Of a stretch of DNA of 44,553 nucleotides, positions 25,468-34,360 are shown piece by piece. The stretch is from positions 1 through 44,553 of the forward strand of contig DXHQ01000071.1 of assembly GCA_019113345.1 (NCBI GenBank), read 5' to 3'. Position 1 is the stretch's first letter. Each line of letters begins with the position of its first letter. Under the pieces are notes generated by a model. That model did not search any database. It was not told where the DNA came from and saw only the letters and a program-made list of their open reading frames with translations. This DNA is from Candidatus Faecalibacterium intestinigallinarum. GTDB taxonomy: Bacteria; Bacillota; Clostridia; Oscillospirales; Ruminococcaceae. A program made the translations under genes and the position numbers.

Positions 25468-26697
25468 ATGAAAGAACGACTTGCGGAGCGGGCGGCAGCC
25501 TGGCTGGCTGCGGCGCAGCGGGTGCTGACCCTGCTGGCGCTGTCGGCGGCGGCCGGGGCGGTGGCCGGCGTGCTGACGGCGGTGTTTGGGCACGGGGTGC
25601 TGGCGGCGACCGAACTGCGGGAGCGCTGGCCCTGGCTGCTGGTGCTGCTGCCGGCGGGCGGCGCGCTGATCGTCGCCGTCTACGCCCGGTGGGGCGGCGA
25701 GTGCGGCCGGGGGATGGCCCTGGTCTTTGACGCGGCGGCAGGCCGGCGGCCGAAGGTGCCGGCCCGGCTGGTGCCGCTGGCCGTCGGCGCCACCTGGGTG
25801 GGCCACCTGCTGGGGGCCAGCGTCGGGCGCGAGGGGGTGGCGGTGCAGATCGCGGCGGCGGGGGCCGGGCTCCTGACGCCGGGGCTGCGCGCGCCGCAGG
25901 ACAGGCGCCGGCTGGTGATCGCCGGGGTGGCGGCCGGGTTTGCGGGGCTTTTCCGCACCCCGCTGGCGGCGGCCTTTTTTGCGCTGGAGCTGTTCCACAC
26001 CGGCGTCGCCCAGTATGACGTGCTGCTGCCGGCGGTGACGGCGGCCCTGACCGCCTCGGCGGTCAGCGGGGCGCTGGGGGTCAGCCCGGCGACGGCGGCT
26101 CTGGGGGCGGCGGCCCCCGCCCTCACCGTCGAGACCCTGATTGCCCTGGCGGTGCTGGGCGCGGCCTGCGGGCTGGCCGGGCGGCTTTTTGTCGGGCTGC
26201 TGCACGGCCTGAAGGACCGCTTCGGCCGCTGGCTGCCGAACGCCTATCAGCGGATCGTCCTGGTCGGCGCGCTGGTGGCCCTGTTCGGGCTGGCGACCGG
26301 CAGCCGCTACAACGGCCTGAGCGAGGGGCTTTCGGCCGCGGCGCTGGCCGGCGGCAGCCTCTATCTCTGGGACTGGCTGGCCAAGCTCTGCCTGACCGCT
26401 GTCTGCCTGGCGGCCGGCTTTCAGGGCGGGGAAGTGGCGCCCCTCTTCACCATCGGGGCCTGCCTGGGGGCGGTGCTGGCCCTGCCGCTGGGGCTGCCCG
26501 TCCCCCTGGCGGCGGCGCTGGCCTATGCGGCCGTCTTTGCCGCCGGCACCAACACCCTTGTCTCGCCCATCCTGGTGGGGCTGGAACTGTTCGGCGGGAA
26601 ATATTTTGCGGCCTTCTTCCTGGTCTGCGCCATGGCCTACGCCTGCAACGGCGGCCACTCGATCTACCCCCAGACCCGATTGAGCGGAGAAAATTGA
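25468..26697 (+). CDS. ClC-family anion channel/antiporter
   Basis: ClC proteins move chloride, fluoride or other anions, many in exchange for protons. The 409-residue, roughly ten-helix product shows the family's anion-site motifs: GREGVAVQI (the GREGP-type motif, lacking its Pro), GLFRTPLAAAFFALEL (the gating-loop region) and GFQGGEVAPLFTIGACLG (GxFxP-type). The GREG(T/V)AVQ form and GG-E-x-x-PLF segment resemble the fluoride/proton ClC-F branch more than chloride-type EcClC, which is my inference. ATG 25468 is favoured (AAAGGA 11 bases upstream); GTG 25459 is too close to that site. It is a single gene between two repeat zones. Confidence 0.9.
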   Translation: MKERLAERAAAWLAAAQRVLTLLALSAAAGAVAGVLTAVFGHGVLAATELRERWPWLLVLLPAGGALIVAVYARWGGECGRGMALVFDAAAGRRPKVPARLVPLAVGATWVGHLLGASVGREGVAVQIAAAGAGLLTPGLRAPQDRRRLVIAGVAAGFAGLFRTPLAAAFFALELFHTGVAQYDVLLPAVTAALTASAVSGALGVSPATAALGAAAPALTVETLIALAVLGAACGLAGRLFVGLLHGLKDRFGRWLPNAYQRIVLVGALVALFGLATGSRYNGLSEGLSAAALAGGSLYLWDWLAKLCLTAVCLAAGFQGGEVAPLFTIGACLGAVLALPLGLPVPLAAALAYAAVFAAGTNTLVSPILVGLELFGGKYFAAFFLVCAMAYACNGGHSIYPQTRLSGEN

Positions 26698-26700
26698 ATG

Positions 26701-26880
26701 CAAATTCCTGCATCTTAGGCTCCCACGCGTGCGGGGCACGAACAGCGACCGCGTCCAGCGGACGAAACAGGGAGCTGTGAGTGGCGCAGCGCTCCGATTT
26801 TTGCAAGGGCATTCATGCCCGCTGCAAAAACCGGCTAAGCGCAAGAGGAGCTGTCAGCAAAGCTGACTGAGGGGGATACA
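26701..26880. repeat. Structured intergenic repeat-like zone after the ClC gene
   Basis: This gap contains several self-complementary units: GGCTCCC with GGGAGC, GTGC-GGG-GCAC, CGTCC-AGC-GGACG, TTTTTGCA-AGGGCAT-TC-ATGCCC-GC-TGCAAAAA, and GTCAGC-AAA-GCTGAC with a GAGGGGG tail. The TTTTTGC...GCAAAAA unit has the same shape as the middle of the repeats at 28092 and 38373. I see no gene here; it has the look of dispersed gut-clostridial intergenic repeats. Confidence 0.55.
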
Positions 26881-26918
26881 CGGCGCGCGGCAGGAAGGAA
26901 TGAACTTGAAAAACGCTC

Positions 26919-26947
26919 TTGTTTCACCCTGTGCGTTATGGTACACT
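26919..26947 (+). promoter_or_regulatory. Predicted promoter of the SpoIID-domain gene
   Basis: TTGTTT (26919-26924), 17-base spacer, TACACT (26942-26947). A 10-codon open frame (ATG 26956 to TGA 26988) begins almost at the expected transcript start and overlaps the TTG start of the downstream gene. Confidence 0.6.
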
Positions 26948-26984
26948 TTACCAAAATGAAAACTTTACAGGAAGGTGAACTGGT

Positions 26985-28097
26985 TTGAAGATCAAAACGC
27001 ATCTCGCAAAACGGCTGGCGGCGCTGGCGCTGGCCGGCTCCCTCGTGCTGGGGGCGGTCCCGCAGGCGCTGGCCGCCGACACCATCGGCGGGGCCGACAC
27101 TGCGCAGCTGCCCGTCTCGCAGGAGATTGAGCAGGAAAACTGCATCCGCTGGCTGCTGGACCTGCTGGGTCTGGGCGGCAGCAAGGATAAGATCACTGTC
27201 GACTATCTGAACGTCAAGGGACAGGGCCTGCGGCGGAACGTCAAGCTGGATCTGGTGGACTGCCTGGTGGGCATCACCTACACCGAGCTGGGCTCGATCG
27301 GCAATTATGCCGAAATTTCGGACCGCGCCGCCGCTGAGGCATGGAAGGCGCAGGCTGTCGCCATCCATTCCTATCTGGAATATCAGAACCAGTACGGCTC
27401 TTCGGCCAACGCCCTGACCTACACCCCGGTCAGCCAGATCCCCTCTTCCACCCGCAGCAAGATGGAGGACGCCATCGAGGAGGTGGCCAACCTCCTGTTG
27501 GTCTATGACAACGGCGGCGGGTACTCGGTCTGCAACGCGGTCTTTTCCTGCAGCGCCGGCTACAACACCCAGACCGGCGTCTACGGCACCTGCTCGGCCC
27601 GTGACGCCTGGGGCACCGACGTGCCCTACCTGCAGAGCGTCGAAAGCCCCTATGAGGAGCAGTACCACAACATCCTGCGCCGGGTGATCGGCAAGGACTA
27701 CCGGATGCTGGAGTACAACGACAGCCGGCACCCCGATGAGCCCTATGTCAGCGCCGACACCAGCCACAAGAGCCTGGGCGGCTTTGTCCAGTACGACACC
27801 CTGGTGGTCAACGGGCGCAGCTACCGGTATCTGAACCAGTTCGTCAGCTCGCGGTATTGCTTCGACTTCACCGCCGACGCTGCCGGCACCCCCGCCATGG
27901 CCTACTATGGCTACGGCCACGGGGTGGGGCTGAGCCAGTGCGGCGCGGTGGGCTTTGCGCAGGAGCGCGGCTATGACTACCGTCAGATCCTCTCCACCTA
28001 CTACACCGGCGCCTCCCTGATGGACAGCTCGGACGGCAGCGTCTCGTCCGGCGGGTTCAACCTGTGGGATTGGCTGTTCGGCTGGCTACGTAGCTGA
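26985..28097 (+). CDS. Secreted SpoIID/LytB-domain protein
   Basis: SpoIID is a peptidoglycan lytic transglycosylase of sporulation; related LytB/AmiD-like domains stimulate or process the cell wall in non-sporulating cells. The 370-residue product has a signal peptide (LAKRLAALALAGSLVLGA, cut near ALA-AD), a SpoIID core from about residue 85 to 350 with AEAWKAQAVAIHSYLEY, YNTQTGVYGTCSARDAWGTD, PYLQSVESP, and the C-terminal GHGVGLSQCGAVGFAQERGY and ILSTYYTGA. The start is TTG 26985, with GGAAGG upstream. Its last two codons and TGA lie at or inside a dispersed repeat (28092-28197), which appears to have supplied the stop. Sporulation itself cannot be judged from this gene. Confidence 0.88.
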   Translation: MKIKTHLAKRLAALALAGSLVLGAVPQALAADTIGGADTAQLPVSQEIEQENCIRWLLDLLGLGGSKDKITVDYLNVKGQGLRRNVKLDLVDCLVGITYTELGSIGNYAEISDRAAAEAWKAQAVAIHSYLEYQNQYGSSANALTYTPVSQIPSSTRSKMEDAIEEVANLLLVYDNGGGYSVCNAVFSCSAGYNTQTGVYGTCSARDAWGTDVPYLQSVESPYEEQYHNILRRVIGKDYRMLEYNDSRHPDEPYVSADTSHKSLGGFVQYDTLVVNGRSYRYLNQFVSSRYCFDFTADAAGTPAMAYYGYGHGVGLSQCGAVGFAQERGYDYRQILSTYYTGASLMDSSDGSVSSGGFNLWDWLFGWLRS

Positions 28098-28197
28098 GGC
28101 GCTGCCTGCGGCAGAAACAGCCGAAGCGGAGCAGGGGCAGCGGTCTGCTTTTTGCAAGCGGCTTTAGCCCGCGCAGCAAAAACAGGGAACCGCAACC
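28092..28197 (+). repeat. Dispersed repeat family R2, copy A
   Basis: A 106-base block nearly identical to the reverse complement of 38373-38479. It contains CGCTGCC/GGCAGCG, GCGGT/ACCGC and a CTTTTTGC...GCAAAAA arm pair. The only clear differences are in a hairpin tip (GCGGCTTTAGCCCGC here, GCGGGCTACCGCCCGC there) and one base near the 3' end. The SpoIID-gene stop codon is inside it. Confidence 0.88.
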
Positions 28198-28236
28198 CGG
28201 AACCCGTTTCCCGTTTGATGCAGCGCAAATAAAATC

Positions 28237-28270
28237 GCCGCCGTGCCTCCGGGTGCGGCGGCTTTGCTTT
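28237..28270 (+). terminator. Terminator after the SpoIID-domain gene
   Basis: GCCGCCG pairs with CGGCGGC (28237-28243 with 28256-28262), followed by TTTGCTTT. Confidence 0.7.
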
Positions 28271-28278
28271 GGGCCGCC

Positions 28279-28307
28279 TTGTAACGGGCGCCCTTTTGTG
28301 GTATGAT
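28279..28307 (+). promoter_or_regulatory. Predicted promoter of the mrp-type gene
   Basis: TTGTAA (28279-28284), 17-base spacer, TATGAT (28302-28307). Confidence 0.65.
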
Positions 28308-28393
28308 AAGAGGGCAAACCGCGCGGGGGTATCCCCGCAGGAACTTTGACGAAACAGGAGGCAGCGCCCCCTTTGGGCGCGGGAAAGAGAAGA

Positions 28394-29218
28394 ATGAGCG
28401 AAGAATGCACCCATGACTGCTCCAGCTGCGGGCTGGACTGCCCCAGCCGGCAGGGTCCGCAGCATGAAGCACCCAACCCTCACAGCAGCATCAAAAAGGT
28501 GATCGGCGTGGTGTCCGGCAAGGGCGGCGTCGGCAAGAGCATGACCAGCGCCCTGCTGGCCTGCGCCATGCGCCGCCGCGGCTACCACTGCGGCATTCTG
28601 GACGCCGATATCACCGGCCCGTCCATCCCCAAGCTGTTTGGCATCCATGGCCGCGCCATGGCCGACGACCAGGGCTGCTGGCCCATCCAGAGCCGGATGG
28701 GCATCGACGTGATGAGCATCAACCTGCTGGTGGAACACGAAGAGGACCCCGTGGTCTGGCGCGGCCCCGTCATCGCCGGGGCGGTCAAGCAGTTCTGGAC
28801 CGACGTGGTCTGGAAGGACGTCGACTTCCTCTTTGTGGATATGCCCCCGGGCACCGGCGACGTGCCCCTGACCGTCTTCCAGAGCCTGCCGGTGGACGGC
28901 ATCATCGTGGTGGCCAGCCCCCAGGAACTGGTCAGCATGATCGTGGCCAAGGCGGTCAACATGGCCCAGATGATGAACATCCCCATCCTGGGCATTATCG
29001 AGAACATGAGCTATCTGGTCTGCCCCGACTGCGGCAAGCACATCTCCCTGTTTGGCGAGAGCCATGTGGATGAGATCGCCGCAAAGCACGGCCTCAAGGT
29101 GCTGGCCAAGATGCCCATCGACCCCGAACTGGCCCGGCTGGCCGACGAGGGCAAGATCGAGGCTTACGGCGGCGAGTTCCTCGAAGGCGCCGCCGACGCA
29201 GTCCAGAAGCTGATCTGA
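28394..29218 (+). CDS. mrp: Mrp/NBP35-type ATPase, iron-sulfur cluster carrier
   Basis: Mrp/ApbC proteins carry [4Fe-4S] clusters to target enzymes, powered by ATP. The 274-residue product has an N-terminal Cys-rich segment (CTHDCSSCGLDC), a deviant Walker A (SGKGGVGKSMTS), GILDADITGPSIPKLFG, VDFLFVDMPPGTGDVPLT and a C-terminal CPDCGKH that provides the bridging-cluster CxxC. ATG 28394 gives the typical clostridial N-terminus, but the best AGGAGG (28356-28361) is 32 bases upstream, separated by a GCGCCC/GGGCGC hairpin (28364-28380). The nearer purine run GGGAAAGAGA may serve instead. It has its own promoter and is 40 bases before the methyltransferase gene. Confidence 0.93.
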   Translation: MSEECTHDCSSCGLDCPSRQGPQHEAPNPHSSIKKVIGVVSGKGGVGKSMTSALLACAMRRRGYHCGILDADITGPSIPKLFGIHGRAMADDQGCWPIQSRMGIDVMSINLLVEHEEDPVVWRGPVIAGAVKQFWTDVVWKDVDFLFVDMPPGTGDVPLTVFQSLPVDGIIVVASPQELVSMIVAKAVNMAQMMNIPILGIIENMSYLVCPDCGKHISLFGESHVDEIAAKHGLKVLAKMPIDPELARLADEGKIEAYGGEFLEGAADAVQKLI

Positions 29219-29258
29219 TAAGCCACCCCTTTTTGCGGCGGCAGAAAGGAGCAAATCC

Positions 29259-30011
29259 ATGAACTATCAGGACGAAAACGCCCGCGCCATCGACCGCTGG
29301 GTCGAGCAGGGGTGGGAGTGGGGCGTGCCCGTTACCCACGAGGCATACGCCGCCGCACAGCGCGGCGCGTGGGACCTGCTGCTCACCCCCACAAAGCCGG
29401 TGCCCCACGCATGGTTCGGCGAGCTGAAAGGCAAAAAGGTGCTGGGCCTTGCCAGCGGCGGGGGACAGCAGATCCCCATCCTGACCGCCCTCGGGGCCGC
29501 GTGCACCGTCCTCGACTACTCGGAAAAACAGCTGGAGAGCGAGCGGATGGTCGCCGCACGGGAGGGCTATGCGGTCGAGATCGTCCGGGCCGACATGACA
29601 AAGCCCCTGCCCTTTGCGGACGGCAGCTTTGACCTGATTTTCCACCCGGTGTCCAACTGCTATATCGAAGAGGTGAAGCCCCTTTTCAAAGAGTGCTTCC
29701 GGGTGCTCAAGCCCGGCGGCGTGCTGCTGGGCGGCTACGACAACGGGTTTGGCTACACGGTGGACGAGGCGGAGGAGCGTGTGGTCTTCAGCCTGCCCTT
29801 CAACCCGCTGAAAAACCCCGAGCAGATGCGGGACCTGCAGCGGACCGACAGCGGCGTGCAGTTCTCCCACACCATGGAAGAACAGCTGGGCGGCCAGCTG
29901 GAGGCCGGCTTCCGGCTGACCGACCTCTACGAGGACACCAACGGCTCCGGCCGGCTGCACGAGATGGGCATCCCCTGCTTTATCGCCGTGCGGGCGCTCA
30001 AACCGCTGTAA
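29259..30011 (+). CDS. Class I SAM-dependent methyltransferase
   Basis: The 250-residue protein has a methyltransferase fold: motif I VLGLASGGGQQIPI (a Gly-rich SAM loop), an acidic post-I end at TVLDYSEKQLESE, IVRADMTKPLPFADGSFDLIFHPV (motifs II-III) and FRVLKPGGVLLGGY. This is the Methyltransf_11 pattern. The N-terminal segment ARAIDRWVEQGWEWG is typical of a clostridial subgroup with no known substrate, so I do not name one. ATG 29259 follows AAAGGAG. It is downstream of mrp with no terminator between, probably as a two-gene unit, and is followed by a terminator. Confidence 0.9.
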   Translation: MNYQDENARAIDRWVEQGWEWGVPVTHEAYAAAQRGAWDLLLTPTKPVPHAWFGELKGKKVLGLASGGGQQIPILTALGAACTVLDYSEKQLESERMVAAREGYAVEIVRADMTKPLPFADGSFDLIFHPVSNCYIEEVKPLFKECFRVLKPGGVLLGGYDNGFGYTVDEAEERVVFSLPFNPLKNPEQMRDLQRTDSGVQFSHTMEEQLGGQLEAGFRLTDLYEDTNGSGRLHEMGIPCFIAVRALKPL

Positions 30012-30020
30012 GAAAAGAAG

Positions 30021-30063
30021 GCGCCTGCTTTACTTTATATTGTAAGGCGGGCGTTTCTTTTTC
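30021..30063 (+). terminator. Terminator of the mrp-methyltransferase transcript
   Basis: GCGCCTGCTTTAC pairs with GTAAGGCGGGCGT (several G-U pairs), followed by TTCTTTTT. Confidence 0.8.
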
Positions 30064-30136
30064 TGTTTGAATTTTGCTTTTCTGAAGGGAAATTCGGTTT
30101 TGTTTTGCTTTTTTTCAAATTCTGTTCAGCTCGCTA

Positions 30137-30165
30137 TTGAAAAAAATTCCTGAATGCTTTATAAT
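30137..30165 (+). promoter_or_regulatory. Predicted promoter of gdhA
   Basis: TTGAAA (30137-30142), 17-base spacer, TATAAT (30160-30165), within an AT-rich island (30055-30170). The transcript has a leader of about 130 bases. Confidence 0.82.
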
Positions 30166-30174
30166 AATAAAGCA

Positions 30175-31655
<1,481 letters not shown>

Positions 31656-31683
31656 GCGCCCCATTCCGCTGCATCTGATCCCG

Positions 31684-31722
31684 TCCCGTCCGAACGCGAG
31701 CCGTTTGGACGGGGCTTTTTTT
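31684..31722 (+). terminator. Terminator of gdhA
   Basis: CCCGTCCGAA pairs with TTTGGACGGG (one G-U pair), followed by GCTTTTTTT. Confidence 0.9.
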
Positions 31723-31772
31723 GTTGAGCCGTGCCGTCTTGCCGGCTTTTGGAACGAATCTTGCCCAGACGC

Positions 31773-31801
31773 TTCTCAAACCGGGGAAAATTTGGTATAC
31801 T
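31773..31801 (+). promoter_or_regulatory. Possible promoter of the glycosyltransferase genes
   Basis: TTCTCA (31773-31778), 17-base spacer, TATACT (31796-31801); the -10 box is good and the -35 box weak. Confidence 0.5.
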
Positions 31802-31835
31802 AAGACGGTTGAACATACAGGATAGGAGCGAGAAT

Positions 31836-34331
31836 ATGCAGAGCGCAGATGATTGGAAGCTGAAGGAACGGGCCCGGCGGCAGCGGGAGCTTGCCCGCCT
31901 GATCGAGCCCGAGTTCCGGCCGGGCAAGGTGCTGGTGGTGGGGGACTGCGGTCTGGCGCAGGCCCTGCGGGACCGCCAGATCGACGCCTGGGGCCTGGGC
32001 GCCGAACGCGCCGCGGCCGCGGAGGAGACCTGGCTCTCGGCCGGGTGGAAGCTGTCCGCCCGCTGGCCCCGCGCCTATGACCTGATCGTGGTGCAGGGGG
32101 AGGACGCCCCCTGCCCGGAGACCTTGCCGGGGCAGAGGGTCCTCTTCCCGGCGGGGGAGCCGGAGGCGGCCTCGGTGCTGCCGGCCTGGGCCGGGGCGCT
32201 GGACGCGGCCGGCCTGCGCCGCGATTTTGGCTGGAAGAGCTGGGGCGCGCTGAGCGGCGCGGCCCTCTTCCGTCCTGCCCAGGAGGGGGCGGACGACAGC
32301 CTTGTGGAAGGGTATGAGGCCGCCCTCGACGCGCTGCGCCTCAAGCTGGACCGGGCCGAGCAGAGCTGCCGCGACTATCAAAAGCTGACCGATCATCAGC
32401 GCAGCGAGCTGTCGGCCGCCCATCAGCACGAGCAGCAGCTGGAGACCGCCCTTGACAGCGTCACCCAGTCCCATTGCTGGAAGGCCACCTGGCCCCTGCG
32501 CTACCTGCTCAGCAAGGCGCGGGCGGTGCTGGCCGCCCTGCCGCTGCTGGTTCTGCTGCGGCAGCTGCGGCGGGAAGGTCTGGCCGGCATCCGCCGCCGC
32601 CGGGCCGACCGGGCCTATTTCAACGCCAACTTCCCGGGCAAGACCTTCCGGGCCGACCGGCTGGCCCCGGTGGACCTGCTGGTCCGCCAGGCACAGAACC
32701 AGCCGGCGGGGCCCCTCATCAGCATTGTGGTGCCCCTCTACAACACCCCCCTCGACTTTTTGACCGAGCTGCTGGATTCGGTGGTCAACCAGACCTACCG
32801 GAACTGGGAGCTCTGCCTGGTGGACGCCGGCCAGGACGAGAAGGTGGGCCGGGCGGTGGCCGCCCGGATGGCCGGCGAGCCCCGCATCCGCTACCAGAAG
32901 CTGGACAAAAACGAGGGGATCGCCGGCAACACCAACGCCGGCTTTGCGCTGGCAAAGGGCGAATACATCGCCCTTTTGGACCACGACGACATCCTGCACC
33001 CGTCGGCCCTGTGGTATGTGGCCCGGGCCATCGCCGAGCAGGGGGCCGACTTTGTCTACACCGACGAGGTGACCTTTGAGGGCACGGTGGAGCACACCAC
33101 CCTCTACCACCTCAAGCCCGACTTCATGCTGGATAACCTGCGGGCCAACAACTATATCTGCCACCTCAGCGTCTTCAAGGCCAGCCTGCTGCGGGCGGCG
33201 GGCGGCGGCGAGCGGAGCGAGTACAACGGCAGCCAGGACTACGACCTCTACCTCCGCCTGACCGAACAGGCCCAAAAGATCGTCCACATCCCCCACGTCC
33301 TCTATTACTGGCGGGCCAGCCCCACCAGCGTGGCCGGCGGCATCGAGGCCAAACTCTACTGCATCGAGGCGGCCATCAAGGCCCTCTACGCCCACTACGC
33401 CCGGGAAGGGGTGGCGGTGGACGAGGTGGCCTCCATCCCGGACACCCCCGGCTTTTACAAGACCGACTACACCATCGAAAAGTCCGGCCGGGTCAGCATC
33501 CTGATCCCCAGCTGCGACCACGCCAAAGACCTGCGCACCTGCGTCGATTCCATCTTTGCCAAGACGACCTGGCCCGATTTTGAGATCATCGTCATCGAAA
33601 ACAACAGCAAAGAGGCGGAGACCTTCCGCACCTATGAGCGGCTGGAAAAGCAGCACCCCGGCGTCTTCCGGGTGGTGCGGTGGGAGGGCACCGGCTTCAA
33701 CTACAGCGCCCTGAACAACTTCGGCGAAAAGTTTGCCACCGGCGACTATCTGCTGCTGCTCAACAACGACACCGAGGTCATCACCCCGCGCTGGCTGGAG
33801 GAGATGGTCATGTTCGCCCAGCAGGAGCGGATCGGCTGCGTGGGCGCAAAGCTGCTCTACCCCGACGATACCATCCAGCACGCCGGTCTCGGCTTCGGCC
33901 ACCTGACCCTGGCGGCCCATATGCACAAGAACTTCCCGGTGGCCAACCCCGGCTATATGGGCCGGCTGGTCTACGCCCACGACGTCTACGGGGTGACCGG
34001 CGCCTGCCTGATGGTCCGCCGGGAGGTATACGAGGCGGTGGGCGGCCTGGACGAGAGCTTTGCGGTGGCCTTCAACGACGTGGACTTCTGCGTCCGGGTC
34101 CGCAAGGCGGGATACCAGAACCTGTTTACCCCCTTCGCGATGCTCTATCACTACGAGAGCAAGAGCCGCGGCCTGGACGAGGCGCCCGAAAAGCGGGCCC
34201 GCTTTGTCTCGGAGGTGACCCGCTTCCAGACCCGCTGGAAGGCGGAGCTGGCCGCCGGCGACCCCTGCCTCAACCCCAACTTTGACCTTGACCGGGACGA
34301 TTTCCGCATCAAGCTGAAGCCCCTGGACTGA
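31836..34331 (+). CDS. Large two-domain GT2 glycosyltransferase, polysaccharide synthesis
   Basis: The 831-residue protein has three parts. Residues about 10-160 resemble a degenerate SAM-methyltransferase-like fold (GKVLVVGDCGLAQALRDRQ, then YDLIVVQGED). Residues 175-230 are a Glu/Gln-rich coiled coil, followed by a basic hydrophobic segment. Two GT-A (GT2) domains follow: the first from about residue 293 (ISIVVPLYNTP, LLDHDDILHP near 378) and the second from about 551 (VSILIPSCDHAKDLRTCVDS, LLLLNNDTEVITP near 641, GGLDESFAVAFNDVDFCVRV). The second resembles rhamnosyltransferases. ATG 31836 follows AGGAG. It leads the surface-polysaccharide segment, 29 bases before the second GT2. Sugar specificity is inferred from the adjacent rfb genes. 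Confidence 0.92.
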   Translation: MQSADDWKLKERARRQRELARLIEPEFRPGKVLVVGDCGLAQALRDRQIDAWGLGAERAAAAEETWLSAGWKLSARWPRAYDLIVVQGEDAPCPETLPGQRVLFPAGEPEAASVLPAWAGALDAAGLRRDFGWKSWGALSGAALFRPAQEGADDSLVEGYEAALDALRLKLDRAEQSCRDYQKLTDHQRSELSAAHQHEQQLETALDSVTQSHCWKATWPLRYLLSKARAVLAALPLLVLLRQLRREGLAGIRRRRADRAYFNANFPGKTFRADRLAPVDLLVRQAQNQPAGPLISIVVPLYNTPLDFLTELLDSVVNQTYRNWELCLVDAGQDEKVGRAVAARMAGEPRIRYQKLDKNEGIAGNTNAGFALAKGEYIALLDHDDILHPSALWYVARAIAEQGADFVYTDEVTFEGTVEHTTLYHLKPDFMLDNLRANNYICHLSVFKASLLRAAGGGERSEYNGSQDYDLYLRLTEQAQKIVHIPHVLYYWRASPTSVAGGIEAKLYCIEAAIKALYAHYAREGVAVDEVASIPDTPGFYKTDYTIEKSGRVSILIPSCDHAKDLRTCVDSIFAKTTWPDFEIIVIENNSKEAETFRTYERLEKQHPGVFRVVRWEGTGFNYSALNNFGEKFATGDYLLLLNNDTEVITPRWLEEMVMFAQQERIGCVGAKLLYPDDTIQHAGLGFGHLTLAAHMHKNFPVANPGYMGRLVYAHDVYGVTGACLMVRREVYEAVGGLDESFAVAFNDVDFCVRVRKAGYQNLFTPFAMLYHYESKSRGLDEAPEKRARFVSEVTRFQTRWKAELAAGDPCLNPNFDLDRDDFRIKLKPLD

Positions 34332-34360
34332 CCTGTGAACAGCAGAGGGAGGACGTTGTT

